Shown in pieces: positions 49,301 to 58,700 of a stretch of 64,000 nucleotides of DNA. Made by a program: the position numbers and the translations under genes. The stretch's first letter is position 1, and each line of letters opens with the position of its first letter. The notes under the pieces are model-generated. The model did no database searches. It was not told the DNA's origin and saw nothing but the letters and a program-made list of their open reading frames with translations. The stretch spans positions 3,877,001-3,941,000 of the forward strand of contig JACATO010000317.1 in NCBI GenBank assembly GCA_018389105.1, given 5' to 3'. This stretch comes from Nautilus pompilius (lineage: Eukaryota > Mollusca > Cephalopoda > Nautilida > Nautilidae).

Positions 49301-49392
49301 TATGGAACTCTAGTGCCCCCTTCTGGCCTCCAGTGCATTTTTCACCAGTACAAGTTCCCTCACATTGTGCATGTATAAATATTGGCCAGTAA
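37017..49392 (+). CDS. Spaetzle-like secreted cystine-knot protein (gene A), three coding exons
   Basis: Join 37017-37390, 45456-45560 and 49236-49392: 211 residues plus stop, with all junctions in phase 2. The protein begins with a signal peptide (basic 'MQLRK', core 'LLSVLVIL', about residues 1-21). A pro-region of about 95 residues follows. The C-terminal domain has seven Cys (122, 123, 159, 166, 171, 204, 206). Motifs 'VVNFQESFQYVHIGRC', 'CTQIYRHHWMLIW' and 'VPSHCACI' match the Spaetzle pattern (IVN...Q-V...C, C-K-Q-x-Y...L-L-x-W, P-S-x-C-x-C). Spaetzle family members are secreted, proteolytically matured ligands of Toll receptors. N-glycosylation sequons lie at residues 133 and 184. ATG 37017 is only 2 nt after the acceptor, so the 5' UTR must be in an upstream exon I could not locate. 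Alternatives: another cystine-knot ligand class. The gene model is strong; the exact subfamily is inferred. Confidence 0.85.
37757..39003 (+). mobile_element. Decayed Tc1-like transposon in gene A intron
   Basis: The left end ACTGGTGTTGGAATAATTATGG (about 37757) is partly mirrored by the right end ...AATAATTATTTCCAGT (about 38983-39000). The transposase remnant includes 'TWNKLLFTNELKFELFGNN' (about 38370-38420), where the first catalytic Asp of T-D-E-S-K-F-E-L-F-G has become Asn. 'IPSGRHLIGWG' (about 38584-38616) follows. The conserved Q-D-N-D block after it is lost. Many stops occur throughout. Confidence 0.75.
39121..39260 (+). repeat. Possible tRNA-derived SINE fragment
   Basis: 'GGTTGGAAAGAGCATCAGG' resembles a tRNA A-box region, and 'CCAGGTTCATGGATTC', about 30 bp later, resembles a B-box. 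A short A/T-rich tail follows. There is no clear target duplication. It is weakly supported and would need a consensus comparison. Confidence 0.3.
39637..41950 (+). mobile_element. Putative DNA transposon of unassigned superfamily with long TIRs
   Basis: The left end (from 39637) GATAACACAGGGGAACA and the inverted right end (to about 41950) GATTACACTGGGGAACA match in 15 of 17 positions. Further mirrored blocks follow in the same order: TTTTT-x-TCT-x-CAAGCT at about 39736-39751 versus 41848-41863, and CATGCAATTTGA at 39760-39771 versus 41826-41837. This gives diverged inverted repeats of about 120-130 bp around a single gene (39898-41621). The exact termini and target duplication are not settled within a few bases. 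The element lies in the first coding intron of gene A. Confidence 0.7.
39898..41621 (+). pseudogene. Putative DDE-type transposase with CxxC zinc motifs (one frameshift)
   Basis: Intronless frame of about 574 codons, open from ATG 39898. One missing base near 41420-41421 diverts the frame to a stop at 41451; the correct continuation runs to TAA at 41619-41621. Cys pairs at residues 17/20 and 61/64, and again at 97/100, suggest zinc binding. After an acidic/Ser-rich linker (about 142-180) comes an RNase-H-like core. A strand 'WRLFLDSSKRSLKCVLLHNG' has Asp272. 'IICVDLKIVN' has Asp326. An insertion 'PCFLCMWDSR...H' follows (Cys345, Cys348, His358). Past the frameshift, 'DEQGERFHQD' supplies a candidate Glu. 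Proteins like this are multi-copy and usually annotated as uncharacterised in arthropods and cephalopods, from memory. The flanking TIRs argue for a transposase; the catalytic assignment is inferred. Confidence 0.7.
41951..42930. other. AT-rich intron sequence
   Basis: No exon or element was recognised between the TIR element and the mariner. A short CT run lies at about 42691-42704. Confidence 0.45.
42931..44263 (+). mobile_element. mariner element, nearly intact (1.33 kb)
   Basis: The left end CGAGGTGTAGTCAACAAATA (42931) matches the inverted right end CAAGGTGTAGTCAAAAAGTA (ending 44263), with both continuing into TCCGACCTT. TA duplications lie at 42929-42930 and 44264-44265. The internal transposase has a single stop. 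It is the best-preserved element in the window, located in gene A's first coding intron, and the same family as the copy at 12362. Confidence 0.95.
43136..44191 (+). pseudogene. mariner DD34D transposase with one internal stop
   Basis: 352 codons from ATG 43136 to TAA 44189-44191, interrupted only by TAA at 43979-43981. The N-terminal HTH pair reads 'CIKLCQKLGDTQAQTIEKIQ' and 'GISHGSVQSII'. The catalytic Asp residues are 158 ('ITGDETWVYGYD'), 253 ('HHDNAPAHS') and 288 ('LAPCDFWLFP'). There are 34 residues between the last two, the mariner DD34D signature. The stop falls in the S-Y-S-P-D-L-A-P motif, where Pro is expected, between the second and third catalytic residues; the truncated protein would lack Asp288. 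No other frame damage is visible, so the copy is young. It could supply TIRs for transposase made elsewhere. Confidence 0.93.
44492..45407 (-). mobile_element. Internally deleted Tigger transposon
   Basis: The left end CAGGTACTCCTGGGTTCC (44492) and the inverted right end CAGATACTCCCCGACTTAC (ending 45407) are Tigger-type termini, with inner 'GTCGTAAGTCG' and 'GTTCGTAAGTTGC' words. TA flanks both sides. On the - strand only the N-terminal half of a transposase remains: 'STILKDKERVLYIVKG' (about 45036-44985), 'HEMEKLLMLWMEDQIQKCVP' (about 44935-44880), and 'FQASSGWFNRFKKRYNLH' (about 44795-44740). The whole DDE catalytic domain is missing. At 916 bp it is a deletion derivative, lying directly before gene A exon 2. 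Confidence 0.88.
45456..45560 (+). CDS. Gene A coding exon 2 (cystine-knot core)
   Basis: Acceptor TTTTTGCTTGTTTTCAG and donor TGCAG|GTTTGT. One nucleotide completes the Thr codon from exon 1. The exon then encodes 'EIAYVTYNTTEIQDVRYPVV' and 'NFQESFQYVHIGRC', leaving 2 nt. The acceptor lies only 48 bp after the end of the Tigger inserted at 44492-45407. Confidence 0.88.
45561..47430. other. Gene A intron, nothing recognised
   Basis: A 75-codon open frame at 45728-45955 has no recognisable domain and no matching splice sites. The rest is AT-rich non-coding DNA. Confidence 0.4.
47435..48795 (-). mobile_element. Tc1-like transposon (- strand)
   Basis: The 5' end (right side) CAGCAGTGTGCAAAAGTCTTG is inverted at 48795, next to TA (48796-48797). 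The 3' end near 47440 keeps only a partial counterpart (TTGCATAAAATCTAGAC versus TTGCATAAAAATGACTAGAC). The transposase frame is broken but traceable from 48468 to 47513. Confidence 0.8.
47513..48468 (-). pseudogene. Tc1-like transposase pseudogene
   Basis: It starts at 'MPRAQYLTPEQWATIVHMKE' (48468). The first catalytic Asp is in 'LFSDESKFMRVH' (about 48068-48035). The longest open piece (47982-47635) runs from 'VDSAMVWGCFQ', through the second Asp in 'YQQDNAPIHTA', to 'WPAQSLDLNLIQNIW', where the third acidic position sits. The normal C-terminus 'IEDAWSEF' through 'GYSTHY' ends at 47513 in another frame. All acidic positions look present, but at least three frameshifts break the gene. Confidence 0.82.
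49236..49392 (+). CDS. Gene A coding exon 3 (C-terminus of cystine knot)
   Basis: The acceptor ATTTTGTTTTTACAG ends at 49235. The first base completes an Arg codon. The exon encodes 'HGHQPCPGGICTQIYRHH' through 'VPSHCACINIGQ' and ends with TAA at 49390-49392. It supplies four of the seven knot cysteines, including the closing CxC pair. Confidence 0.9.
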
Positions 49393-49449
49393 TTTGAACA
49401 TTTTTAATTGTCTAATTTATGATGTTATTTATGTTGTTTCTAAAATTAT

Positions 49450-49455
49450 AATAAA
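49450..49455 (+). terminator. Poly(A) signal of gene A
   Basis: AATAAA lies 58 bp after the stop codon of gene A, a plausible distance for a short 3' UTR. Confidence 0.6.
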
Positions 49456-50639
49456 ATACCAAACTTTCTCCTATTTCATTCACTTATTTTTATTAAAGCA
49501 TTAATAAAAAAAAGGATAAACTTATTTAAACGGACCTCTATTCTTTATAGAATTTTAATACTAATGCATTTTACCGAAACATTAAGATTAAGGTGGTTTT
49601 TTAAATAAAGTAATTAACATCTGTATCATTCTTATAATATTGAGAAATTTTTTTTATGACTGCAGAATATATGTATAAAGACAGAGGGACAGGAATTTTC
49701 AAAACTTACATTAAGGCTCCATCTATCTAAAAATGGGCATTTAGCAAGTTTTTAAAATCGTTTACACATTTTGGTTCTACCAGTTAGCTGAGTAAGATAT
49801 TCCAAGCATTTCTGGCACCACCAGTAGCTTCCAATCAGTTATGACATTTATTTTTGCTGCTGACCTAGAGCACTTTACCAATGGTTATACACTAAAGAAT
49901 CTATAAGGTTTTTCAAAATTCAATTACATTTCTCAAAACATGGAAATAGTTTAAGTAATGCAAAACAATATGCAGCCTCACGATAATTAACACTCTGCAT
50001 ACCTCTGAACAGTTCTAACATTGCTTTTGAATCCTCTCCAAACAAGGCTTTTATAATAAGGACTTCCCATGAAAACTACATAAACCATGTTGGTCTATTC
50101 CAGTAATTCCCAAACCTATGTTTGTGACTCCAAATGAGGTTGCAATATGAGGGGATAGATTTGTGAATCTGGCCAGTATCATGATTATTTTCATGCAACT
50201 TTTAATCTTTGGACTACATACTATTTTTCATGGTATTTCACCAGTAAAGTGTATTTCCTGCACAACATCAATTTCCCAGCCTCATACTGATATCTTAAGA
50301 TATACTTATTCCATGAGCTAGAATTCAGGAATTGCATTATTTCACCCTACTTTTTCCAAATTTTTTAGGAGTATTTTCCCAGACCACCCTGTACTGATGG
50401 TGCTGGTAGTTGGGACTCATAAGGATTTTCCACTGTGTTAATAGAATCACACTGAAAAAAAAATTGGGAACCATTGGTCTATTCAGTGGTTTATTAGTTG
50501 CTTGCAATAGTTGGATTTGACATACTATGCAACATATGTTAACTTTTTATACCTATACTCTCACAGTGTCTCTGGCTGAAGTTACTAGCAATAAAAGCTT
50601 TTTTTTCTCTTTCTTTTTTACTAACATGAATACTTGCAC
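49456..50639. other. Intergenic AT-rich stretch
   Basis: It lies downstream of gene A; nothing recognised. Confidence 0.45.
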
Positions 50640-51010
50640 TGAGCTTTCCTAAAATCTGGATAAATCCATACTTTTGTCTAGGTCAGTGGTGATACTCTTA
50701 TTGACTCTCTACAAGCTTGTCATGTAAGATTGCTGACTGCCTGAAAATCTGTCTAGATCAATGACAAAATGGCACTTAATTGCAGTTTGGAGGATTTTTC
50801 CCACTACATCTGTTATACCGATTGGTGTAAAGTTGATAGGAATTTTTTTGAAAATTGGAGTGACATTTACATTGTTCCAAAACAACTGCACTTTCCCTAT
50901 ACCATGTTCTTTCTAAAATATCTTAAATAGTTTAATATATGTGTGATCATAAAATAATATATATGCAAGAATGTAAAAGTTATCAGGACCTACTGCTTTA
51001 TTTTATTTCA
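50640..51010 (-). mobile_element. Fossil LINE reverse-transcriptase fragment (- strand)
   Basis: The - strand reads 'KAVGPDNFYI' (about 51000-50970), then 'NVNVTPIFKK' (about 50873-50845), 'PIGITDVVGKILQTAIKCH' (about 50830-50770) and 'LDRFSGSQQS' (about 50757-50728). This follows the order of CR1/L2/Jockey-type LINEs (K-A-x-G-P-D...A-N-V-T-P-I-F-K-K...Y-R-P-I-S-x-T-S-V-x-G-K-I-x-E). The usual Y-R-P-I-S reads 'FTPIG'. It is short and broken, with no ends visible. Confidence 0.7.
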
Positions 51011-54000
51011 TCATATTCTTTGTTCTGTCTTCAACAATGGTAACATTACCTATGTGTTTCTCTGTTGCCACCCATCAGAATTAAGTGCATCACCTGCTCA
51101 AGTAAACAGACAAGAAAAGGCTTTGCGTAGAACACTAGGGGTTTGTTCAGTTGACCTCAATTATGTCATGCTTAACCATTTTTTGCTGTTTTGTTTTTAG
51201 TGAGTTAAATTTATTCCTTGACAAAAGGTTTATTAGGATAAATTTGCATGTTCTCTGCCAAATTATTTACATTTTTTCTTGGCTAAACATTATGTTATCT
51301 TTAGAAAAGATACTAAAATCGTTTAGTTCTGTCACACACTCTGGTCATCCATTTATGCTGTTTTGCTTTGATAGGTCAATATACATTTAGGAATGAGTAT
51401 ATACCAAACAAATATAGCATGAAAAATATTCCAGTCCCTGTCATTGTCGTCATCACATAATTCTATCCTATTTTGCTGTATCTAAACTATTCGCAACTAA
51501 TTTTTTTAAATTTAGTTTTTATGTAATCCCAAATTTTATTATCAACAATGTTGTGGTATTTCCTATTTTTCATATAAAGTTTAGAAAATATATTTATGTA
51601 TGCTAGTTATTTGGTTTCAATGATCTCAAATTGCTCACATGCTTAATCATTTTGAAACACAAGAAAGGCAATTCTTGCTGCTGAAAATAAATAAATTTTT
51701 TCTTTTTGAGTCTGTTTTAATTATTATTATTATTATTATTGTCATTGTTGTTGTTGTTGCTGTGCCTGACTAGTATGTTAAAACAAAACAGTGATGATTT
51801 ATTGGTAAAATTCGGGTAATAAAAAGGTACAGATATTTAAATTAAAACAAAAATAGTTTACAAAATGAAATTTAAAACAAAAATTGAATAAAAGGAAACT
51901 AATTTTTCATGGCTAGCATTGGTTTTGGTGACCCAACCTAATCTTTCAATAGGATATCACAGTCTAAACTTGGGTTGCTTCTGCAAATATTATTCCAGAC
52001 CTCAATTCCATGAACTTGGATCAGCAGGACTTGGGTAGTCAGTAAAACAAAGGAAACTTTGATCTTCCATTTGTCTTGACAGTAATTCATTTCCAAGATG
52101 CTGATTGCTCAGGCTCTGGGCCTTGTCAAGGCCATTCATAGAAGAAAATTACTTGCTTCTTTTATGTGAACAGGAGGAAAAGAGAGAAAACTGCTAAATA
52201 TACTTGAATTTAGTTTGACTGTCTGAAATAAAAGATGTTACATTTATTCATTCAAAAAAAAAATCAGAAATTTTTAGGAAAAATGATAAAAATATATATC
52301 TTGCTTGTTAAATAAAAAGATCAACAAAACAAAAAATGACTTGTCAAAGATTGCAAAAAATAAAGAAGATTATAACAGGTGAAAAAGGGAAATTTTTATC
52401 TTAGGAGGTGCAGAATCCAAAGGCTGACAGATTTTATCTTAGCTAGTAAACAATTGCTTTTTTGATTTGATTAATATTAATATATTACCAATTAAAAGCA
52501 AAAATAAAATTGAAGCATTAATTTAATCATGCAGTTCTAATAGATTGGGCTATTTTATTTCTGTTTATAGAAATATATAGTTAATCTGTCTTTAGGTCTG
52601 TGTAAGCTAAAAACAAGCTCCAAGTTGCTGGAGATTCATGCAATAAAAATGCCTTTACTTTTATTTCTACAAGAGCAAAGCATTTTTTTTTTTTTTACTC
52701 AATAGTTTGTAAAGTTTGGAAATTCTGCAAATATTTCTGAACCTATTCAAAGTTTATATATATATATATAGATTCTGACAAACATTTGTGAACTCAATGA
52801 AATAATTCAAGCATTGAGGATATTTTGATGCAGAAAGTTTTATGACAAAAGTTCTTTTTTTGGCTTTTGTTAACTATTAAACTGGTAGTCTTAAAATTAC
52901 TGTTGTGTACCATTGGCATCTTGATGAGATGGAATTAACTCTTGTCTTTACTCAGCAAAAGGATAATGTTTTAATATATAAAGAAAAGGTACAATTAGCT
53001 ATTGCTATTATCTAGTAGGTAATGAACATGGGAAATGTCCAAGGATTCAAGTGAAAACATGGAAAGTTGCACAAGAAGACTTAGAAGAAGGAAACCAAGG
53101 TGGCTTCTTGGGTGTTGTGTGTATATGAGGGGAATGGGGGGGGGGGATATATTTGGATTAATTGCATTTTATTAAATTCTCTCAAAATAGTGTAGTGTAC
53201 AATATAGCAACATGGGCTAAGCCATCATATCTCTACATGCAGTCTTTTATGTATAATATCAAAATAACTGAAATGTAATGCAAATGCATCTCTTCTAGTA
53301 ATGTATTTCTTAAATGTTTTTAATGATTAGATTCTTAGACCTGAATAAAAATGGAATGTACCTGCATAAAAACAAAACAACAGATATTGAACTTGTTGCC
53401 AATTCATAGGTATAAAATATAATGTATAAAATGAGAAATGCACTGACAGCACATGAATCACCAAGCCAAATAATTGCATGGTACGATAAAATTTCAATTT
53501 GTTTATGGATATAAAAAGTGTAGATATAATTTAGCTAACATCATTGCAATAAAATCTACAATGACAGTCTTTAGACAAGTGTCCAGAGATTCCTTTCAGT
53601 AAGTCCATTGTAAAATGGCATTAGACATCTCAAATATTCTACAAATTTCAATGTTTCTCACAAACTCTCAGCTGCTGACTATATACATACTAACCCCAGA
53701 TTGGAGAAGTCATTGAGATGCAGGGCAGAGATTGTTCCACTGTACCCAAGGTGATTAGACATTTAGTAGAATGGCTGCAAGTAGTAGAGAGTTACTGCTT
53801 CCCAGAATGTTGCCGGAGGTCAGATGACATAGATGCCTAAACAAACTATCAAAAAAAAAACTTTATTATGCAGTAACGTGCCGGACATGAGCAACCATTT
53901 ATGATTAGCCCTGGGTCCCACGTTAACAAATGATCTTATTGATGCAAGTCAGTTTGCTTTGCACTTCTCTGACATGTAATGTGTATGATAGCTCAAGGAG

Positions 54001-55080
54001 AGCATTATGCTGTTGTCATAGTTGTTGAGCACAATTGTTGTCTGGCAAAAAAGTAAGTGTGGGGAAAAATTTGTAAATTGAGAAATTTATTTTCAACAGA
54101 ACCTATAAATTCTGGGCATGGATGCAAGCCAGAAGTGGCAAGCAATGCCAGTGGTTCTGCAATCAGATCAGATGTGTCATTTTAAGTAGGCATATATGTT
54201 TGCTAGCTACAAATTCCTGAGGTGCCCCTATTAAGGTGTAGTATGAACAGCATCAGTTAATCAGCTACTTGGCCTTCTCTGACTAAAATCAATGTGTAGT
54301 GCCGGAGGAAATTTTGGTTCCCTCCATCCAACTTGGGGTAACTTTTTTCCTGTCGTGGAACGTGGTGGGCTTCCATGATGGAAATTATTTCCACAGGGCC
54401 TGGATGGCGGGGGATCTAGTACATTGTGATAGCAGCACAACTGGAAAGTCCCCTGTCTGAAAAGGGGGGGGCAAGGGATCTTTTTTGTCCTGGGCTTTTG
54501 ATACTCTGGCTGGAAAGGTTAGTTGCCTCTGGACCGATTTCTGAACTTGAGGCATTGAGGCTTTTTTCCGAAGGGGTTTTTTGGCTGGGAAGCGATCACT
54601 CTAACAGAGCTTGCTCCAACATGGGGGCTTTGGCCCCCCCAACTAATGAGGTGCTTTGGTGCCCCAACCTGGAAGTTGTTCCACTAACCATTCCTTTCAC
54701 TTCGGAGATGTACACACATACATGAACTTTACACTACCCCACATACATTGCAAACACCCCCCCAAATAGTATTAAATAGTTTTTTTCTGATATCAGTAGA
54801 TCTTTTCAACCAGAAAGTTCACTTTTTAAATAATGGAACAAAGATGACTGCTGTACACTAAACCTCAGATAAATGAATAATACCAGTTCTTTTATTAGAT
54901 AGATAAACATTATGATCAATTGCAGTGATGTCCTGGTCAATAATACAAGCATACCTGATTTTCCTATCTGCTGTCTCCATTATTGTCAGTCAACACTTAC
55001 TTTTGTTTTCTTTTCTATCTAATGATTTATTGTCATGATGAGGGGAGAAGATTACAATTTCTACTTTTAAGTGATTCAAT
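51011..55080. other. Intergenic stretch with low-complexity tracts
   Basis: AT-rich, with (TTA)n/(GTT)n at about 51719-51760, a TA run at about 52757-52771 and a G run at about 53136. At 54300-54730 the base composition rises in G+C and includes runs of Gs and CCCCCC. A 99-codon frame there (54426-54725) has no recognisable domain and may be part of an unrecognised repeat. Confidence 0.4.
51719..51760. repeat. (TTA)n-(GTT)n microsatellite
   Basis: Six or so ATT units pass into GTT units, with a short GTCATT bridge. Confidence 0.85.
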
Positions 55081-55089
55081 AAATTCTTT

Positions 55090-55523
55090 TTTTGACCTGG
55101 TCACGTGATCTCCGTTACGTTGTCACGGAAACCACGTTCGGAAGAGAAGTGGGTTGGGGGGGAGTGGGGACAAACGACACTGCTCTCCAAAAGACAAAGG
55201 ATGCTTCTGACTCGATAGCAAGAAACAAACAAGTTTTGTCGCATCCTTCTGCAGCCGACTGAAGAAAAAAAAAAGGCAACAGGCGGCGAGGCCTTTTTTT
55301 AGGCGCGTTCTTACTCGGCTGTTACGGGTACCGGAAACCGGAGACGGGTTCGAGATGCGAGACCGTGAATATATTGCATGGTTCTAGGGAGCTGCACGTG
55401 CTCGAGACAAAATTAAAAATCGGGTCAAGGTCGGGTCAGGTACCGAGTTTTGGTTGGGTTGGGAGGGGTAGGAAAAAGGAGAGAGAGAGAGAGAGAGAGC
55501 GTCGTAGGTTCAGTTGACCCGCG
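55090..55523 (+). promoter_or_regulatory. CpG-rich promoter and 5' UTR of gene B
   Basis: Composition shifts sharply from AT-rich to G+C- and CpG-rich at about 55090 and continues through exon 1. Two E-boxes are present: TCACGTGA at 55101-55108 and GCACGTGC at 55394-55401. The first is the palindromic core of the CLEAR element bound by TFEB-family factors at lysosomal genes in vertebrates. A (GA)n tract (55479-55499) lies just before the start codon. No TATA box is evident. Confidence 0.6.
55479..55499. repeat. (GA)n tract before gene B start
   Basis: About ten GA units, 24 bp before ATG 55524. A complementary (CT)n run lies at about 55774-55796, just after the exon 1 donor. Confidence 0.9.
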
Positions 55524-55744
55524 ATGGCTGGTGCGGCCTCCGCCGGTGGTGTCCGATGGCCGATCGTCGTCGTCGTCGTCGTATCGCTGCTGGTTTTGCT
55601 CGAGTCGCCGCCGTCTTGTGTCGGAGCCGCTGCGAGTCTGGAAGAGGAAGGGGTGGCCATAAAGCAGGGAAGTTCTTGCGCGGCCGAAGTTGGAGGAAAA
55701 CTGCTCAACTTGGAGCCGCTGCAGCGGACCGATGGCCGTCCGAG
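55524..55744 (+). CDS. Gene B coding exon 1 (signal peptide)
   Basis: ATG is in fair context (CCGCGATGG). The donor CCGAG|GTACGC at 55745 leaves 2 nt of a codon. The valines of the hydrophobic core come from a CGT/GTC trinucleotide repeat (55562-55582). The overlapping open frames on both strands are shadows of this GC-rich exon. Confidence 0.85.
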
Positions 55745-58700
55745 GTACGCACACCACCCCGCCTCCTTTAACCGATCTCTCTCTCTCTCTCTCTCCAGTA
55801 ACTTATTTGTTGTTCACTCCAGCTAACGTAAGGACATCTCGTAATTTGAGATAAACATCGGGTGGAGGAGGGTCGAGTCATCAGATTCCATTCCTCTCCA
55901 TTCCACACTTTTGAACTATTTTCCCACCGTTAGGTTTTGCACCTGTCGTCTGCTGCTGCTCCTGGCAGCCAACATAACAAGTTGCCAGGAGATTTTTTTG
56001 ACTTCTTGACAGAAAGATTATAATAATTATTATTTTTTTAAAATTAGTTTTTCCTTCTTTATTAATCATAGATTCCTGAAATTCTATTTCAGTAAATGAA
56101 TTATCCGCAAACCGTTGGGAAGACCTTGTAAGTTTATTCTAAGCAATATTTACGCCAACTCAAAAGACTCGAATCCTTGAAGGGGAGATAACTCAATCTA
56201 CCTGTACACCATTTATAAAGACAGAAAATAACGGTAGAAAATGTTTGATAATTTTTCTTTAAATACAAACATGGTAAATAATTTCAGTTTATATATGGCT
56301 TTTCATTTTAAGGCCCTACCTTTTTTCAGTGTAACAAAACTCATTTTAGACTGCAAACTTTAAGCTTTCACCCCCCCCAACCACCTACACAACAGTGTGG
56401 ATATATGTGGTAAACTCTTGGCTATAGTTTCTCAAAATTAACCCTTGAGGGACATACTGAATTGTTATTTTGTTTTAGAAAAACCCCCCAACCTGGTTGA
56501 TAGGTTAGCTGTCTTTATCAAATTTCCAAGAAACAGAGATGACTACAGAATTGAAAAGAAAATCTGCATCAAATCAATTGTGATTATGGGAATGTTTTGA
56601 AAGAATTTTATTTCTTTTTATCCTTTAAAGGTGATGGGCAATAAGATGTATTAATAATACAGATTGCCAGAACCAGTTGATAATGCATTATAAATAAATA
56701 AATAAATAAGCGAATAAATATAGTGCCCCATTTAATTTTCAGTTTGTGTAGAATGAGCTATTAATTTGTAATTTATAACTAAAATCATGAATATTAAACG
56801 ATTTACTTAACCTAAATATTCGAGAAGATGATCATGTCACTGTTTTTGATATGTGAGGAGCTGGCTAGTATATTGTACAACAAGAGGGGTGGTCACAAAA
56901 ACGTTAAGCACTTCATTTCACATCTAACATTCTGTTGTAAATATCTTCTTTTATGTAGATTGTCTAGTTGTTTTTTTCATTGTGGTAAAATGTCAGCTTA
57001 GTAGCACATTAATCACATACAATTTGATTTTTTTCAATTATCTCCCATAAACCAAACTGCAGATATTTGCGCTTTTTCCTTCATTATTACAGCATGAGGT
57101 TTTGCTGTAAATCGTGGTGAGAGTGCCACATTAACCCATTATCTGTTTACACTAGCCATACACCATTTTTGAATGGTAGTTTTATAAAAAAAAACTAATT
57201 TTATCTACACTGACTTGTAAAATTTTCTGCGAGACAGAAGACTGACGAATAATGCTGTTTCTTACTACTTATTGATATCCATCAATTTATCAAAACCAGT
57301 CTACATTTTTTTTTGTTGTTTTCTAAACCAGGATAGAAATATTGTAACAGTCTTGTCAGACTCTACATTAATTTGTTTTTTAGAATAATTTTTTGTGTGG
57401 TTATTTTGTAGTTTCCTTTTTATGCAAGGGTGCTATTGTTTCTGAAAATCCTAGAGATGCCTGTTCTTGAACTTTCAAGAGCAAGTTGGAAGGAAATTTA
57501 TATAAAGTGGGATAACATTGTTTTTGAAAATTGTCTGAGATCTATGTATGTTTTGTGCTGAATAAATGTTGTTAAATTTGCAGTGGAATTTCCTTGCAAA
57601 CTTGGAACACTATAACTAATTGCATGCAGCTATAGAAGGAACCAAGGAGAGATATTTTTGTGTTTCACATTAATCTAAGAAATAATTAATTTTTATTAGC
57701 TTATTTATTTCTCTTTTTATTTCTGGTAATCAAAAGTAAATGTTAGTAAGTAACAGTATAGTTGCAGATGCTGCTTGTGTTTGAGTATAATCTGTAGGAC
57801 TAAAGTAGCAAGTGTATGAGATCAATCAAATATGTTGTCTATTTTTGGATGAAGCTAGTGGTAGTGGAAATATTTCAGTATGATTAAATTAAAGAAAAAA
57901 AAATGAAAGATTTTATGGGAAGTTTACTAGGAATGTTTGATATGTAATTCACATGTTTTGTTAGATATCCATTGTAGGACAATATACTTGTGCTTTTTCC
58001 AGGTTTGTCACTGTTTTCAATGGTTGGAATTTTTCATTCAACCCCTGTTCAGCTTTCAATGAGCCTGAAAACCCTCATGTTGGATTTGGAGATGGATGCC
58101 ACCATGTGTCAGTAAGTGGTAACTTATTTTTAAAGGTTTTACTTGTGGCAGCCTTTTAATAATTTTGATAAACATTCAAAAAAAGTTATATGAATGGAGG
58201 CAGATCTTATTAAACACAAACAAAGTGAATGATTTAAAAAAAAGATAATAATTATTCAGTTAAAAACTGCCTTAATTTATTTTTTACTGAATATCATTAG
58301 TATATTATATACTCTAGGTATAATGTGAAATCTTTAATATTTTTTGTATCTTGATAATTATTTATGGGTTAGCAAATTTCAGCATGACACTTTGAGGATA
58401 CCTTACAATTTTTTGATCAAGTAAGTTAAAAAAATAAATTAAACTATTTTGATTTAAGAACTTTTATGGAAAAATCTGTTAAATCTCAGATTTAGGAAGC
58501 TATATGTACAAGAAGCATACAATTGGTGTAAACAGACTCTAATCTGTTGCTTTTAATTTTAGATAATAACTGTTAACCAACTTTTGTGACCATTGAGGTT
58601 TTGGCAGTTGAAGATGCAGTTACACTTTTTTAAATAAAAGGTGAACATTTTAAAACTATAAGAATTTGAGCTGGCAATGCAGAGCTATTTGGTAAAATGG

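Noticed and set aside
54426-54725. 99-codon frame in a GC-richer patch
   Set aside because: No domain, no splice partners and poly-G/poly-C runs; perhaps an unrecognised repeat.
55425-55826. Overlapping frames in five directions around gene B exon 1
   Set aside because: Shadows of the GC-rich exon and adjacent GA/CT repeats; only the 55524 frame continues in phase into exons 2 and 3.
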